A DNA stretch of 64,000 nt. Source: JBDGYW01 sp964518955 (lineage in GTDB: Bacteria > Gemmatimonadota > Gemmatimonadetes > Gemmatimonadales > GWC2-71-9). This document shows, piece by piece, positions 47,279-55,441 of this stretch (position 1 is the first letter of the stretch; every line of letters begins with the position of its first letter). The translations under genes were made by a program, and so were the position numbers. The stretch is taken from NCBI GenBank assembly GCA_964518955.1, contig CAZFHS010000010.1:1-64000 (forward strand). Direction: 5' to 3'. The notes under the pieces are model-generated. The model searched no databases. It saw nothing but the letters and a program-made list of their open reading frames with translations, and was not told the DNA's origin.

Positions 47279-48736
47279 TTATACGCCCCTTTGTGGTAGC
47301 GCGTCCATTCCTGCGCTGCGTGCTGCTGCTTCCATGCGCTCTATGAGTTGAGCTTGAATTCCTTCGTCCAGGCGCGTAGGTGCAGCCTCTGATATCAGTC
47401 TTTCAACTTCGCTGGATGCTTGTTCACCAATAGTGAGAGAGCCCTTCTTCTGCCAACGCGCTCGGTTGGCTCTGTCGATAGTCGGTCCTGGAAGGTGCAG
47501 CTCGTCCCTCAGGTGTTTTCTAGTGTGATCTGCAATGATGAGGTGCTTGTCTCTCAAGAATTCCTCGAATAGCGGTACCGCGGGGAAGTCGTCTCTCGGC
47601 TGGATGCCCTCGAGCAAGCGGAATGTCATCCCGCAAATCTCGTTGTCTACCACGAGCTTCTCGAGGCTGAAGGTGTTGATGAAGTCGAGGATGCCCGGTC
47701 CAGAAATGTTGTTGACGCCCGTCAACGACCCGAGTGCCGCCCCCATACCCGTCTCGAATCCCGCCTGCATGTCGAGCAGCTTGGAGTCGCCCATTGCTGT
47801 GTATGCCTGGGTCGGAATGTTCAGGTGTTTTCCGACCTCGACATATGCGCAATCGATCATCATCGTCTCGATCGCTCCCATCGGGGTGGTCTCGTAGCGC
47901 ATATCGAATATCCCCGGGGCGCCTCCGTACAGCATTGGAGTGCCGGGGTTCGCCATCTGGCTGATGGTGATGCCGCTGAGCGTTTCGGCGGTGTGCTGGA
48001 TCACCGATCCCACAACAGTGACTGGGGCCATGAACCCGGGCAGGGGCATGGAGATGTATTCCACCGGAATGGAGTGCCTCGCGCAATCCAATAGATTCTG
48101 GCTTGCTGCCGCGGTCCATTTGAACGGTGCGGTCGGGCACACGGATATCACCGATAGCGGCTTCGCTTTCAACTCCTCCGCGCTGCCGCGAACTATGAGC
48201 TGGAGGTCGCTAATGATGTCGAAGTTTATTGTGAAGGCACCAGTGACCACTGGCTTTTCGCCGTAGAGCAGGCTCAGGAACAACCTATAGCTGTCCGATA
48301 TCGGCTCTGCGACATCGTCCGGCACGAATGCCGTGCTTTGGGCGGCAATGTGTTTCAATCCACCGACGAGCTTTGCATATCTGATGTAATCCGCTGTGAG
48401 AGGCCTTCGCGCCTCGCCCGTCGCTTGGTCCAGAACGTTTATTGCTGCCGAGCCAGGTGTGTAGTGGACGTTGTCGCCTGAGAAATCGTGAGTCTGATTT
48501 CCGAGCACGTCATAGAGGTTGAATGAGGAAGGCGCCGTCTTCAGGGCTCGATCGATGATATCATCCGTGAACTTCACGTGCTCCGCCGCCATGTCGACTT
48601 CGGCGCCGTTATCGCCGAGGATCGTCAAAACTTCTGGATTGTAAATGGTCACGCCCAGCGTACGGAGTATCTCCCGCGCCTCATCGATTATGCGGGTGAT
48701 CAGCTGCTCATCCAGGAAGCGGATGGATGGTCTCAT
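47279..48736 (-). CDS. MttB-superfamily methyltransferase without pyrrolysine
   Basis: 485 residues from ATG 48736, after GAGG; the longer frame would overlap iclR. TIM-barrel protein of the trimethylamine methyltransferase superfamily. In true MttB a pyrrolysine lies in the strand before DAKIPDAQAG. Here the matching region reads TAMGDSKLLDMQAG, with Met (about residue 315) near that position and no TAG. Such members demethylate glycine betaine, carnitine, proline betaine or similar quaternary amines. The substrate here is unknown. Forms an operon with corrinoid protein, OCD-family and SDR genes. Confidence 0.92.
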   Translation of the reverse strand: MRPSIRFLDEQLITRIIDEAREILRTLGVTIYNPEVLTILGDNGAEVDMAAEHVKFTDDIIDRALKTAPSSFNLYDVLGNQTHDFSGDNVHYTPGSAAINVLDQATGEARRPLTADYIRYAKLVGGLKHIAAQSTAFVPDDVAEPISDSYRLFLSLLYGEKPVVTGAFTINFDIISDLQLIVRGSAEELKAKPLSVISVCPTAPFKWTAAASQNLLDCARHSIPVEYISMPLPGFMAPVTVVGSVIQHTAETLSGITISQMANPGTPMLYGGAPGIFDMRYETTPMGAIETMMIDCAYVEVGKHLNIPTQAYTAMGDSKLLDMQAGFETGMGAALGSLTGVNNISGPGILDFINTFSLEKLVVDNEICGMTFRLLEGIQPRDDFPAVPLFEEFLRDKHLIIADHTRKHLRDELHLPGPTIDRANRARWQKKGSLTIGEQASSEVERLISEAAPTRLDEGIQAQLIERMEAAARSAGMDALPQRGV

Positions 48737-48779
48737 TCGGAAAACCCTCAGTTCAAAGTTGTTGGGCCGGTAGATCTTC

Positions 48780-49577
48780 TCATTTCTGGCCGGCCTGTCT
48801 GTATCCAAGTCGTTCGGAGATGCGGGCAGATGCACTCATGACGCTCTTCGCCAGGGCTGGGATCCGGTCCTTTGTCACCCGTTCGGTCGATCCGCCGATG
48901 CTGATCGCCGCCATTGCACGCCCGTCCCTATCCAGCACCGGTGCGGCCACAGAGATGTAGCCATACTCCAACTCCTCGATATTCGTGGCGTACCCCTTTT
49001 TCACGACTTCGGAAAGGGTCGCCTTCCAATCTTTCGAGCTGACTATCGTGTGCTCCGTGCTCGCCGGCAGTTTGCCCGTTGTACCACGTGGTGTATCGCT
49101 CGCAAATGCCAGCAGAACCTTCCCTGTCGCCGTAGCGTGAGCGGGCCACCTGGTGCCTATTTCTGTGCCGAGCACTAGAAGCCCCCGACCACGCACCTCG
49201 TCCAGGATCAACACATCTGTGTCGGTCAGGATCTCCAGAGTCGCATCTTCGCCGGTCTCTGCTGCAAGCGCCTGCAATTCCGGTCGGGCCGTTGCTCTCA
49301 CGTCCACTGCTTTGAGTGCTCTAGCACCCAGCACGATCATCTCGGATCCGAGTTGGTACTCTCCCGAATCTGGAGACCGGTACACGAAATGCTCCCGCTC
49401 CAGCACGCTCAACATCCTGTGGGCCGTGGCCTTGTTGAGTCCGGCTGCTGTCGAAATCTCAGTCAGGCTGAGCTTCGAGTTTTCGTCCGTAAAGGCTCTG
49501 AGGATGGATAGAACGCGCTGAACGGCTTGCGTTCCGGGAATTGCGCGAGGCGGGTCAGTTTTGAAACTGGCTTCCAT
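48780..49577 (-). CDS. IclR-family transcriptional regulator
   Basis: 265 residues from the second of two adjacent ATGs. N-terminal winged helix (LSLTEISTAAGLNKATAHRM) and C-terminal ligand-binding domain (GYATNIEELEYGYISVAAPVLD). It heads the mttB-homologue operon and is divergent from the THF methyltransferase gene. A palindrome-like element covers its start codon and is copied in front of mtbB, so it probably controls both methylamine units in response to an amine-derived ligand. Confidence 0.93.
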   Translation of the reverse strand: MEASFKTDPPRAIPGTQAVQRVLSILRAFTDENSKLSLTEISTAAGLNKATAHRMLSVLEREHFVYRSPDSGEYQLGSEMIVLGARALKAVDVRATARPELQALAAETGEDATLEILTDTDVLILDEVRGRGLLVLGTEIGTRWPAHATATGKVLLAFASDTPRGTTGKLPASTEHTIVSSKDWKATLSEVVKKGYATNIEELEYGYISVAAPVLDRDGRAMAAISIGGSTERVTKDRIPALAKSVMSASARISERLGYRQAGQK

Positions 49578-49600
49578 CATGTGAAACACGGTACTATGTT
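49565..49600. promoter_or_regulatory. Candidate IclR operator at the iclR start
   Basis: On the minus strand GTACCGTGTTTCACATGATGG and the next bases match the element at 56577-56616 with only five differences over 36 positions. The imperfect dyad TTTCA-N5-TGGAA spans the iclR start codon. Position between divergent iclR and mtgA-like genes suits dual control. Confidence 0.5.
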
Positions 49601-49640
49601 GCCAGGCATAGGACAAGGGTTAATCAAACGGAGGTGTGTC

Positions 49641-50495
49641 TTGGATACCGTTCTCAGTTCAGAGACCAAAGAGGTGGTCATCAGCCCGAATAGTCCGGTG
49701 CGTATCATTGGCGAACGAATCAATCCAACCGGAAGAAAAGCTCTTGCCGCAGAGATGGCAGAGGGGAACCTCGAGAGAGTCAGCAAAGACGCCTTGGCAC
49801 AGGTCGAGGCAGGTGCGGCGCTCCTGGATGTGAACGCAGGGGTTCCAATGGTGGACGAACCCGCTCTGTTGGCTCAGGTCGTGGAACTGGTTCAATCCCT
49901 CACCGACGTTCCGCTGTCGATCGATTCGAGTGTTGCCGAAGCACTCGCTCGTGGGTTGGAGAGCTACAAAGGGAAGGCTCTGGTCAACTCGGTGACCGGT
50001 GAAGAGGAACGAATGGAGGCGGTGTTCCCACTGATCAAAAAGCATGGTGCCGCGGTTATCGGTCTTGCGATGAACGATGACGGAATCCCCGATTCGGCTG
50101 AAAAGCGACTCGAGGTAGCCAAAAGTATTCTGGAGAGAGCCCAGGATCACGGTGTAGCGTTGGAGGATGTGGTTATCGATCCCCTGGTCTTGCCTGTTGG
50201 TGCCACACCGAATGCGGGCAGAATAGCCCTCGACACTATTCGGAAGGTGCGAAGCGAGCTGGGCGTGAACATGGTCTGCGGTGCCAGCAATGTGTCATTC
50301 GGCCTGCCGAATCGCCCTCGAGTCAACTCTGCTTTCCTTTCCATGACAGTGGGTGCGGGGATCACGTCGGTGATTGCGAACCCGTTGGATTTGGAGAGTA
50401 AAACGGGAATTCTCGCCGGAGATCTCCTGGTCGGGAACGACCAGCACTGTATGAATTGGCTCACCCACCACCGGAGTTTGGAGTCTGGAGCCTGA
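49641..50495 (+). CDS. Methylcorrinoid:tetrahydrofolate methyltransferase (MtgA/AcsE-like)
   Basis: 284 residues. TTG start six bases after GGAGG; the longer frame upstream lies in iclR. A pterin-binding TIM barrel with RIIGERINPTGRK, LDVNAGVPMVDEP and CGASNVSFGLPNRP, the folate site pattern shared by AcsE, MtgA and MetH. It would take the methyl from corrinoid proteins and make methyl-THF. It stands divergent from the mttB operon and just upstream of the MTHFR fusion, which uses its product. Confidence 0.92.
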   Translation: MDTVLSSETKEVVISPNSPVRIIGERINPTGRKALAAEMAEGNLERVSKDALAQVEAGAALLDVNAGVPMVDEPALLAQVVELVQSLTDVPLSIDSSVAEALARGLESYKGKALVNSVTGEEERMEAVFPLIKKHGAAVIGLAMNDDGIPDSAEKRLEVAKSILERAQDHGVALEDVVIDPLVLPVGATPNAGRIALDTIRKVRSELGVNMVCGASNVSFGLPNRPRVNSAFLSMTVGAGITSVIANPLDLESKTGILAGDLLVGNDQHCMNWLTHHRSLESGA

Positions 50496-50497
50496 AG

Positions 50498-51940
50498 ATG
50501 TCGCTGTTCTCTCCACCTCGTTACCAAGCCCCGTTCCGGCCCTGCCGCCGCAAAGAGGATGGGCTGACAACGCGTGCCCTGACATCGGTTGAGAGGTTCA
50601 TCAAAGGTGCACTCTTCGGTTGCCGTATGTGCGGAAACTGCATACTCGGGCAGACGGCATTCATCTGCCCGATGACGTGTCCGAAAGGGCTCCGCAACGG
50701 GTTGTGTGGTGGCTCCACTCCGGAGTCGTGCGAGGTGGACCCGTCCAGGCCGTGCACGTGGCATCGGATTTACGAGCGCGCCGAGAAGCTAGGGCGCGTC
50801 GACAGGCTGTTGGAGATCAACGCACCCCTTGATGGTAGTCGGGTGGGGCGGGAGACTTGGATCGACCTTCTTCGGCATAGAAAATCGAGGGGCGAGGGGC
50901 CTTGGCTTCTAGATGCGCTATTGAATCGAGAGCGGTTTACACAAGCTTGGGATTCGCTGTTCGAGGAGGTTCGACAACCCGACTGGTGGCAAGGCGATGC
51001 TGAGTACCATCCACCTTCGTACGATGAACCTGTCTCGCAACTCGAAACGAAGCTTCGGGAAGGTGGCTTCGTCGTCACCGGCGAAATAGCACCGCCCCTG
51101 GGTCCTTCTCCCTCGGTGATCGAGAAGAAGGTCGGCTGGCTCCGAGACAGTGTGGTCGCCGCCAACTTCACCGACAACGCATCAGCATCGGCTCGCATGA
51201 GCAGTCTGGCCTCGAGCAAGATTTGCCTCGAAGCAGGTTTTGAACCCGTGATGCAGCTTCAAGCGAGAGATCGAAGCCGGGTTGCCCTGGAATCTGATGC
51301 AATCGGCGCCGCCGGGTTGGGAATCCACAACATCCTATGCCTCAGCGGCGACCACCAGCGGTCTGGGCCGGGACCTGTGGCAAAACCAGACCAGTTCGAT
51401 ATGGATGCGATCCAACTCTTGTGGATGTTGCGCAGAATGCGCGATGAGGGTCGGTATCTCGACGGGCGGGCAATCAAGTCCCCTCCACGCTTCTTCTTGG
51501 GAGCCGCCGCATCACCATTCGGGGCGATATCTCCGTTCGAAGCGATCCGCGCGGAAAAGAAGATCAATGCCGGTGCCCAGTTCATCCAGACGCAGCCGGT
51601 GTTCGACCACGCTCGGTTCCTAGAGTGGCTCGAGGCGCTGGACAAGAGAAATCTACTGGAGAAGGTGTACATACTTCCGGGGTTGATCCCGCTCAAGAGC
51701 GCACGGGCCGCGCAGTTCATGGCTAACGACGTAGCGGGAGTGAGTATCCCGGAAGACTACGTGAAACGAATGAATGAAGCCGGTGACAAAGAAGCTCAAG
51801 AAGAAATGGGTGTATCAATCGCTCTCGAGATTCTGGAAAAGCTCAAGACCACCCAGGGCATCGACGGCGTGCACATCATGGCGGTTCACTGGGAGGCCAT
51901 TATCCCAAGGTTGGTGGAGGAAGCTAGCCTAGCCGACTGA
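50498..51940 (+). CDS. MetV-MetF fusion: methylenetetrahydrofolate reductase
   Basis: 480 residues in two parts. Residues 1-150 are a MetV-like cysteine-rich domain (FGCRMCGNCILGQ, CPMTCPKGLRNGLCGG). Residues about 190-470 are the MetF flavin TIM barrel (FVVTGEIAPPLGPSPS, NILCLSGDHQRSGPG, INAGAQFIQTQPVFD). Starts two bases after the MtgA-like stop. In acetogens MetV and MetF are separate subunits; fusion is unusual but known in related branches. It would oxidise methyl-THF to methylene-THF, or run in reverse. Confidence 0.93.
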   Translation: MSLFSPPRYQAPFRPCRRKEDGLTTRALTSVERFIKGALFGCRMCGNCILGQTAFICPMTCPKGLRNGLCGGSTPESCEVDPSRPCTWHRIYERAEKLGRVDRLLEINAPLDGSRVGRETWIDLLRHRKSRGEGPWLLDALLNRERFTQAWDSLFEEVRQPDWWQGDAEYHPPSYDEPVSQLETKLREGGFVVTGEIAPPLGPSPSVIEKKVGWLRDSVVAANFTDNASASARMSSLASSKICLEAGFEPVMQLQARDRSRVALESDAIGAAGLGIHNILCLSGDHQRSGPGPVAKPDQFDMDAIQLLWMLRRMRDEGRYLDGRAIKSPPRFFLGAAASPFGAISPFEAIRAEKKINAGAQFIQTQPVFDHARFLEWLEALDKRNLLEKVYILPGLIPLKSARAAQFMANDVAGVSIPEDYVKRMNEAGDKEAQEEMGVSIALEILEKLKTTQGIDGVHIMAVHWEAIIPRLVEEASLAD

Positions 51941-51954
51941 GAGGATCAGTCGGC
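51932..51954. terminator. Bidirectional hairpin holding both stop codons of convergent operons
   Basis: GCCGACTGA and TCAGTCGGC form a perfect nine-base stem around GAGGA. The stem includes the TGA of the MTHFR fusion and, on the other strand, the TGA of pylSn. No T-run follows, so it may be a terminator or a transcript-protecting stem. Confidence 0.6.
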
Positions 51955-52293
51955 AGTACCGCCTTTCAGCAGGTCGGACCCGTGGTGGCGTTTGAATTGG
52001 GTGGACGAGTACTTGTCCAGCTTCCATTCGGGTACTCGGCAGACGGGGCACGCTCCGGAGTACCATTTGTTTCTCAACCAACGAGCGGCCCTGCTGTTGC
52101 GAGAGTTGTTGACCGTGAAAGTCTTGCTACAGTGGGTGGTTACTAGGGCGGTGTCTCCCGTAACCTCGAACGTTCGGATTCCGTGTAGAAGCCCGGTACG
52201 AGAAGGCCACAGCTTGATCTTATCGATCAGTCTGAATAGCTCGACTCTCTTTCTGTAGTACCGCTGTTTCGCTGCCTTGTTTTTTTCGCTCAT
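51946..52293 (-). CDS. pylSn: PylSn, N-terminal tRNA-Pyl-binding domain of pyrrolysyl-tRNA synthetase
   Basis: 115 residues. In bacteria the synthetase is split, and PylSn grips the compact core of tRNA-Pyl. The sequence keeps the domain's marks: LWPSRTGLLHGIRTFEV, then FTVNNSRNSRAARWLRNKWY and the CPVC zinc pair. ATG overlaps the pylD stop (ATGA). Last gene of the pylT-Sc-B-C-D-Sn operon, the same order known in Desulfitobacterium hafniense. Confidence 0.95.
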   Translation of the reverse strand: MSEKNKAAKQRYYRKRVELFRLIDKIKLWPSRTGLLHGIRTFEVTGDTALVTTHCSKTFTVNNSRNSRAARWLRNKWYSGACPVCRVPEWKLDKYSSTQFKRHHGSDLLKGGTAD

Positions 52294-53159
52294 GCTCCGG
52301 CCCAGTCGGTTTTCGTGTTCTTCGTAAAGCTCGCGGCCGCGTGTACGGCCATGGTCGCAGTGCCGATCTCCAGGGCGTCATGGAGCAATCGGTCACCGTG
52401 TGCTGCCATCGCTTCCGGTGTCAGTGCGCAAGGCATGCCGGGTGCGGCGACCAGTGTCTGCTCCGAGATATGTTTGGGCTCGATGAACCCTCCCGTATTG
52501 GATGCGTCAAAAATCAACTCGTAGCGCTCGATAGCGGTGTGAAAATCTTCCTCCAACTCCACTCTGTCCGGTCCATGCTTGATGATAACGTGCAGTGCGG
52601 TGAGTGCTCGTTCCCGCCGTTTGTCGCAGAGAGCTACATTGGCACCTCGGTCTATCAACGTCTGTGCCGCAGCCACTCCCACGGGTCCGCATCCCAATAC
52701 CAGAACCCAATCGCCGTCGAACCCCCGTTTCATCAACTCGAGTGCTGTCACAAAGCCGACAGCTGTCGCACGCGAGTTGTCCACCACGAACTTTTTTTCC
52801 GGCACGAGTGCGACGAATCTATCGTCGTCTGCCAGGAGGAGAACGTCCGCTCCCTTCCCGAGTGCATCCGCGATTCCGGTGACGTCGGATTGCTCGGTCA
52901 CGATCGTTTCAAAACCGAGGAAGGAGACGATTGCTGCGACCGTGTCGCTAAAACCTCCGATGATGCCGAGACCGCTATTGATGGGAACCGCGGCAAATCG
53001 TATACGGTTCTGCGTGTCAAAGATCGTGGTTTCTTCGACGCCACACGCCAAACATGCAATCTGTCTGAGGGAAGCGGTTGTCACGAGTTGTAGATGGGCA
53101 TCGTACTCGTCGAGTTGCCGAGCGATATGATCGATATCGCGCTCTTTGAGTCGTGTCAT
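52290..53159 (-). CDS. pylD: PylD, pyrrolysine synthase (3-methylornithyl-lysine dehydrogenase)
   Basis: 289 residues. The last biosynthetic enzyme: it oxidises 3R-methyl-D-ornithyl-N6-L-lysine and closes the ring to pyrrolysine. NAD-binding VLVLGCGPVGVAAAQTLIDRG is clear; the N-terminal catalytic domain includes GLGIIGGFSDTV. The start overlaps the pylC stop and its stop overlaps the pylSn start, both ATGA. Confidence 0.95.
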   Translation of the reverse strand: MTRLKERDIDHIARQLDEYDAHLQLVTTASLRQIACLACGVEETTIFDTQNRIRFAAVPINSGLGIIGGFSDTVAAIVSFLGFETIVTEQSDVTGIADALGKGADVLLLADDDRFVALVPEKKFVVDNSRATAVGFVTALELMKRGFDGDWVLVLGCGPVGVAAAQTLIDRGANVALCDKRRERALTALHVIIKHGPDRVELEEDFHTAIERYELIFDASNTGGFIEPKHISEQTLVAAPGMPCALTPEAMAAHGDRLLHDALEIGTATMAVHAAASFTKNTKTDWAGA

Positions 53160-54334
53160 GACTCGTGCCCGATCTGCACTGTTGGAAATTCATCGCGGTA
53201 GACGTCGATCCCGAAACGCTTCCGTATATCGGCTATCACACTTTCTCGATTTGCTCGGGCGTCGGCGAGATCTGTTCCAGTGATCATTAGGGTGGCAACC
53301 CAATCGCGCTTGCCCGGCGAGTAGCTAGTGAGCGCTTCGTCAGCGCCGAAAAAGTCGTCAACGAGATTCAGGGGGCCGTTACCGACCATGACATTCTCGC
53401 CGCATACGGAAAGTTGTCCACCACGTACTCGGATGTGTTCGAGAATAGATCCTTTCGGTTCGTGAGCAGCCGAGGAAGCCAAGTGGTTGTTTTCCGAATC
53501 GGTGAACAGCGCCGCAACACGCTCGATCATGTTGACGCTTGTCGAATGGTACACTGCGATCGGAGTCTGGCTGGGAAACCTCGCGTCGATCTCCAGGACC
53601 AGCAGGCGCCCATCATGGAGTATGACCTCCACATCCATGATTCCGGTGAGACTTATAGCGTCTGCAAGTCTTACTGCCAGCTCATTGAACCGCTCTGCGA
53701 GCGTAGCTGCTAGAGTCGTAGGAGCCAGCACCCTCTTGCAGTCGTGATCGCTGTCCATCTCGAGCTCGGTGATCTGAAGCGGAGTGTAAGTTCCCGGACG
53801 GCCCACTACCTCGATGGAATAGGAGGGCCCGGGCACGTACTCCTGAAGGACACGACCTGGCGGCGGAATGAGGTCGAACCGTTCTTCGAGATCTACCGGG
53901 TCTGCAAACACCTCCACACCTTTGCTGCCGCTTTCACTGTCAGGTTTCGCCAGCACCGGAAACGTGCAGTCGGGCCATGGTGCAGGTGCAGGAACGCCAT
54001 GTTCTCGAAAGAGGGCGTCTGAAGATTTCTTTGAAGATGAAATGGCGAAAGCGTTGGGATCGAATGCAAGGGGCGTCCCTGTCGAATTACTCCAATCCAC
54101 CAGACTCGCAAGAGCATCCGGGTTTTCGGTTGCCGGGAAAACCACGTCCGCCTGCGAGAGAGCCTGAGTCAGAGCGTCGCGTTCTTTAAAATCAAGTGCC
54201 ACGAATCCGTCGCACAGGCCCGTCGCTGGGGCATCGCGATTCTTGTCTAGGAGAATTGTATCGTAACCGCCCTTCCTGGCTAGGTACGTCAACTCCAAGC
54301 CTTGGAGCGCTCCACCAGCGATCGCAGCTAACAT
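53156..54334 (-). CDS. pylC: PylC, 3-methylornithine-L-lysine ligase
   Basis: 392 residues, ATP-grasp fold. N-terminal AAIAGGALQGLELTYLARKGG, ATP-grasp pieces FPVLAKPDSESGSKGVEVF, VLQEYVPGPSYSIEVVG and LLVLEIDARFPSQTP carrying metal ligands. It joins 3-methylornithine to the epsilon amino group of lysine. Its ATG overlaps the TAG stop of pylB (ATGTTAG). Confidence 0.95.
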   Translation of the reverse strand: MLAAIAGGALQGLELTYLARKGGYDTILLDKNRDAPATGLCDGFVALDFKERDALTQALSQADVVFPATENPDALASLVDWSNSTGTPLAFDPNAFAISSSKKSSDALFREHGVPAPAPWPDCTFPVLAKPDSESGSKGVEVFADPVDLEERFDLIPPPGRVLQEYVPGPSYSIEVVGRPGTYTPLQITELEMDSDHDCKRVLAPTTLAATLAERFNELAVRLADAISLTGIMDVEVILHDGRLLVLEIDARFPSQTPIAVYHSTSVNMIERVAALFTDSENNHLASSAAHEPKGSILEHIRVRGGQLSVCGENVMVGNGPLNLVDDFFGADEALTSYSPGKRDWVATLMITGTDLADARANRESVIADIRKRFGIDVYRDEFPTVQIGHES

Positions 54335-55422
54335 CCGGACTCAGCCTTCATCCCTTCGAGCCGTGCGTCGACCCAACTACCGTACTCGGCCTTTGATGCC
54401 GAGGTCAGGCCGCACTCTCTGATGACCGGCTCTACGATTGCGACGGTGCGGCGCGCATTGTCGATGTCCAGGTTCCTTTGAGCGACCCCGGCAAGCCCCT
54501 CACCGGGGGGTACCAACGATGTGACCACGTTCGCCCCGGCGTTCAACCGATCTTGCAGGCCTTCCAATCCCCCGATGTCGAGGGATGCCGGTATCAGGCG
54601 GTCCGGAAATAGAAGGCGCATGGTTGCGATGATCTTCAGTTCTTCTCCAGGGTCGGCAGGTGGGTGTGCCGAGAGCGGGGTACCCTTCTGGGGAACAAAA
54701 CTCATGACCCGAACCTGATCGGTGTCTAGAGTTCTCATGGCTTGCAGGGATAGAACCATGTCGGCACGAGATTCCCCAATTCCGGAGAGAATGCCGTCTT
54801 CCGTCAGCAACCCGAGCCTGCGGGCGGAAGTTTTTACGTCCCGCCTCAAGTCGAAGTCCTGACCTGGTCGGATCTCCTCGAAGAGAGACCGGTTGTGAGT
54901 TTCCTGGTAGCATGCGTACCACAACGCGCCAGAGTCCTTGAGCATTCCAAGAATCTCGTCGCCGACCAATCCTGGCGAAATCATCACCGGTAGTTCGGTT
55001 GCGGCGGTCACAGACTCCACAATCTCTGCGAGGTGTTCGAATCCTTCCTCGTCGAAATAGACCGGGTCTTCACCCATCGTCAGGTCGATGAGGTGGACGC
55101 CCGAGTCTGCCAACAACCTGGCGGCATCTACGATCTCTGCTTGGCTCTTCCGATACCGCACCGATATGCTGTTCGATGCCCGGTAGAAACAGAAGCTGCA
55201 ATTATTGCGGCAGTATGTGCTCAGGTATAGGAAGCCGTAAAGAAAAACCTTGTTGCCCGTGTGCTTTGTGCGAATTCGCCTGGCTGCAGCAAAAAGCGCT
55301 GCCTTCTCCTCGAACCTATCGATGGAGAGAATGCGGGAGATTTCAATCGCGTCCAGAGAGGCTCCCGACTCTGCCTTGTCCAAGATCGTTTCCAGGCTGG
55401 TTCCATTCACGTCGGAGTGCAT
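54328..55422 (-). CDS. pylB: PylB, radical SAM methylornithine synthase
   Basis: 364 residues from ATG 55422; an upstream in-frame start would overlap pylSc by 68 bases. The CX3CX2C cluster YCRNNCSFCFYR binds the 4Fe-4S centre. Further family marks: DLTMGEDPVYFDEEGF, GILSGIGESRADMVLS and SLVPPGEGLAGVAQ. It rearranges lysine to 3R-methyl-D-ornithine. The stop is TAG. If read as pyrrolysine, translation would go 12 codons further to a TGA, so PylB may exist in two forms. Confidence 0.95.
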   Translation of the reverse strand: MHSDVNGTSLETILDKAESGASLDAIEISRILSIDRFEEKAALFAAARRIRTKHTGNKVFLYGFLYLSTYCRNNCSFCFYRASNSISVRYRKSQAEIVDAARLLADSGVHLIDLTMGEDPVYFDEEGFEHLAEIVESVTAATELPVMISPGLVGDEILGMLKDSGALWYACYQETHNRSLFEEIRPGQDFDLRRDVKTSARRLGLLTEDGILSGIGESRADMVLSLQAMRTLDTDQVRVMSFVPQKGTPLSAHPPADPGEELKIIATMRLLFPDRLIPASLDIGGLEGLQDRLNAGANVVTSLVPPGEGLAGVAQRNLDIDNARRTVAIVEPVIRECGLTSASKAEYGSWVDARLEGMKAESGC

Positions 55423-55441
55423 CTCGATAGGCCGTGAATGC

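Noticed and set aside
47792..47794. Pyrrolysine in the MttB homologue
   Set aside because: No TAG interrupts its 485-codon frame, and the matching position holds Met, so it belongs to the non-pyrrolysine branch.
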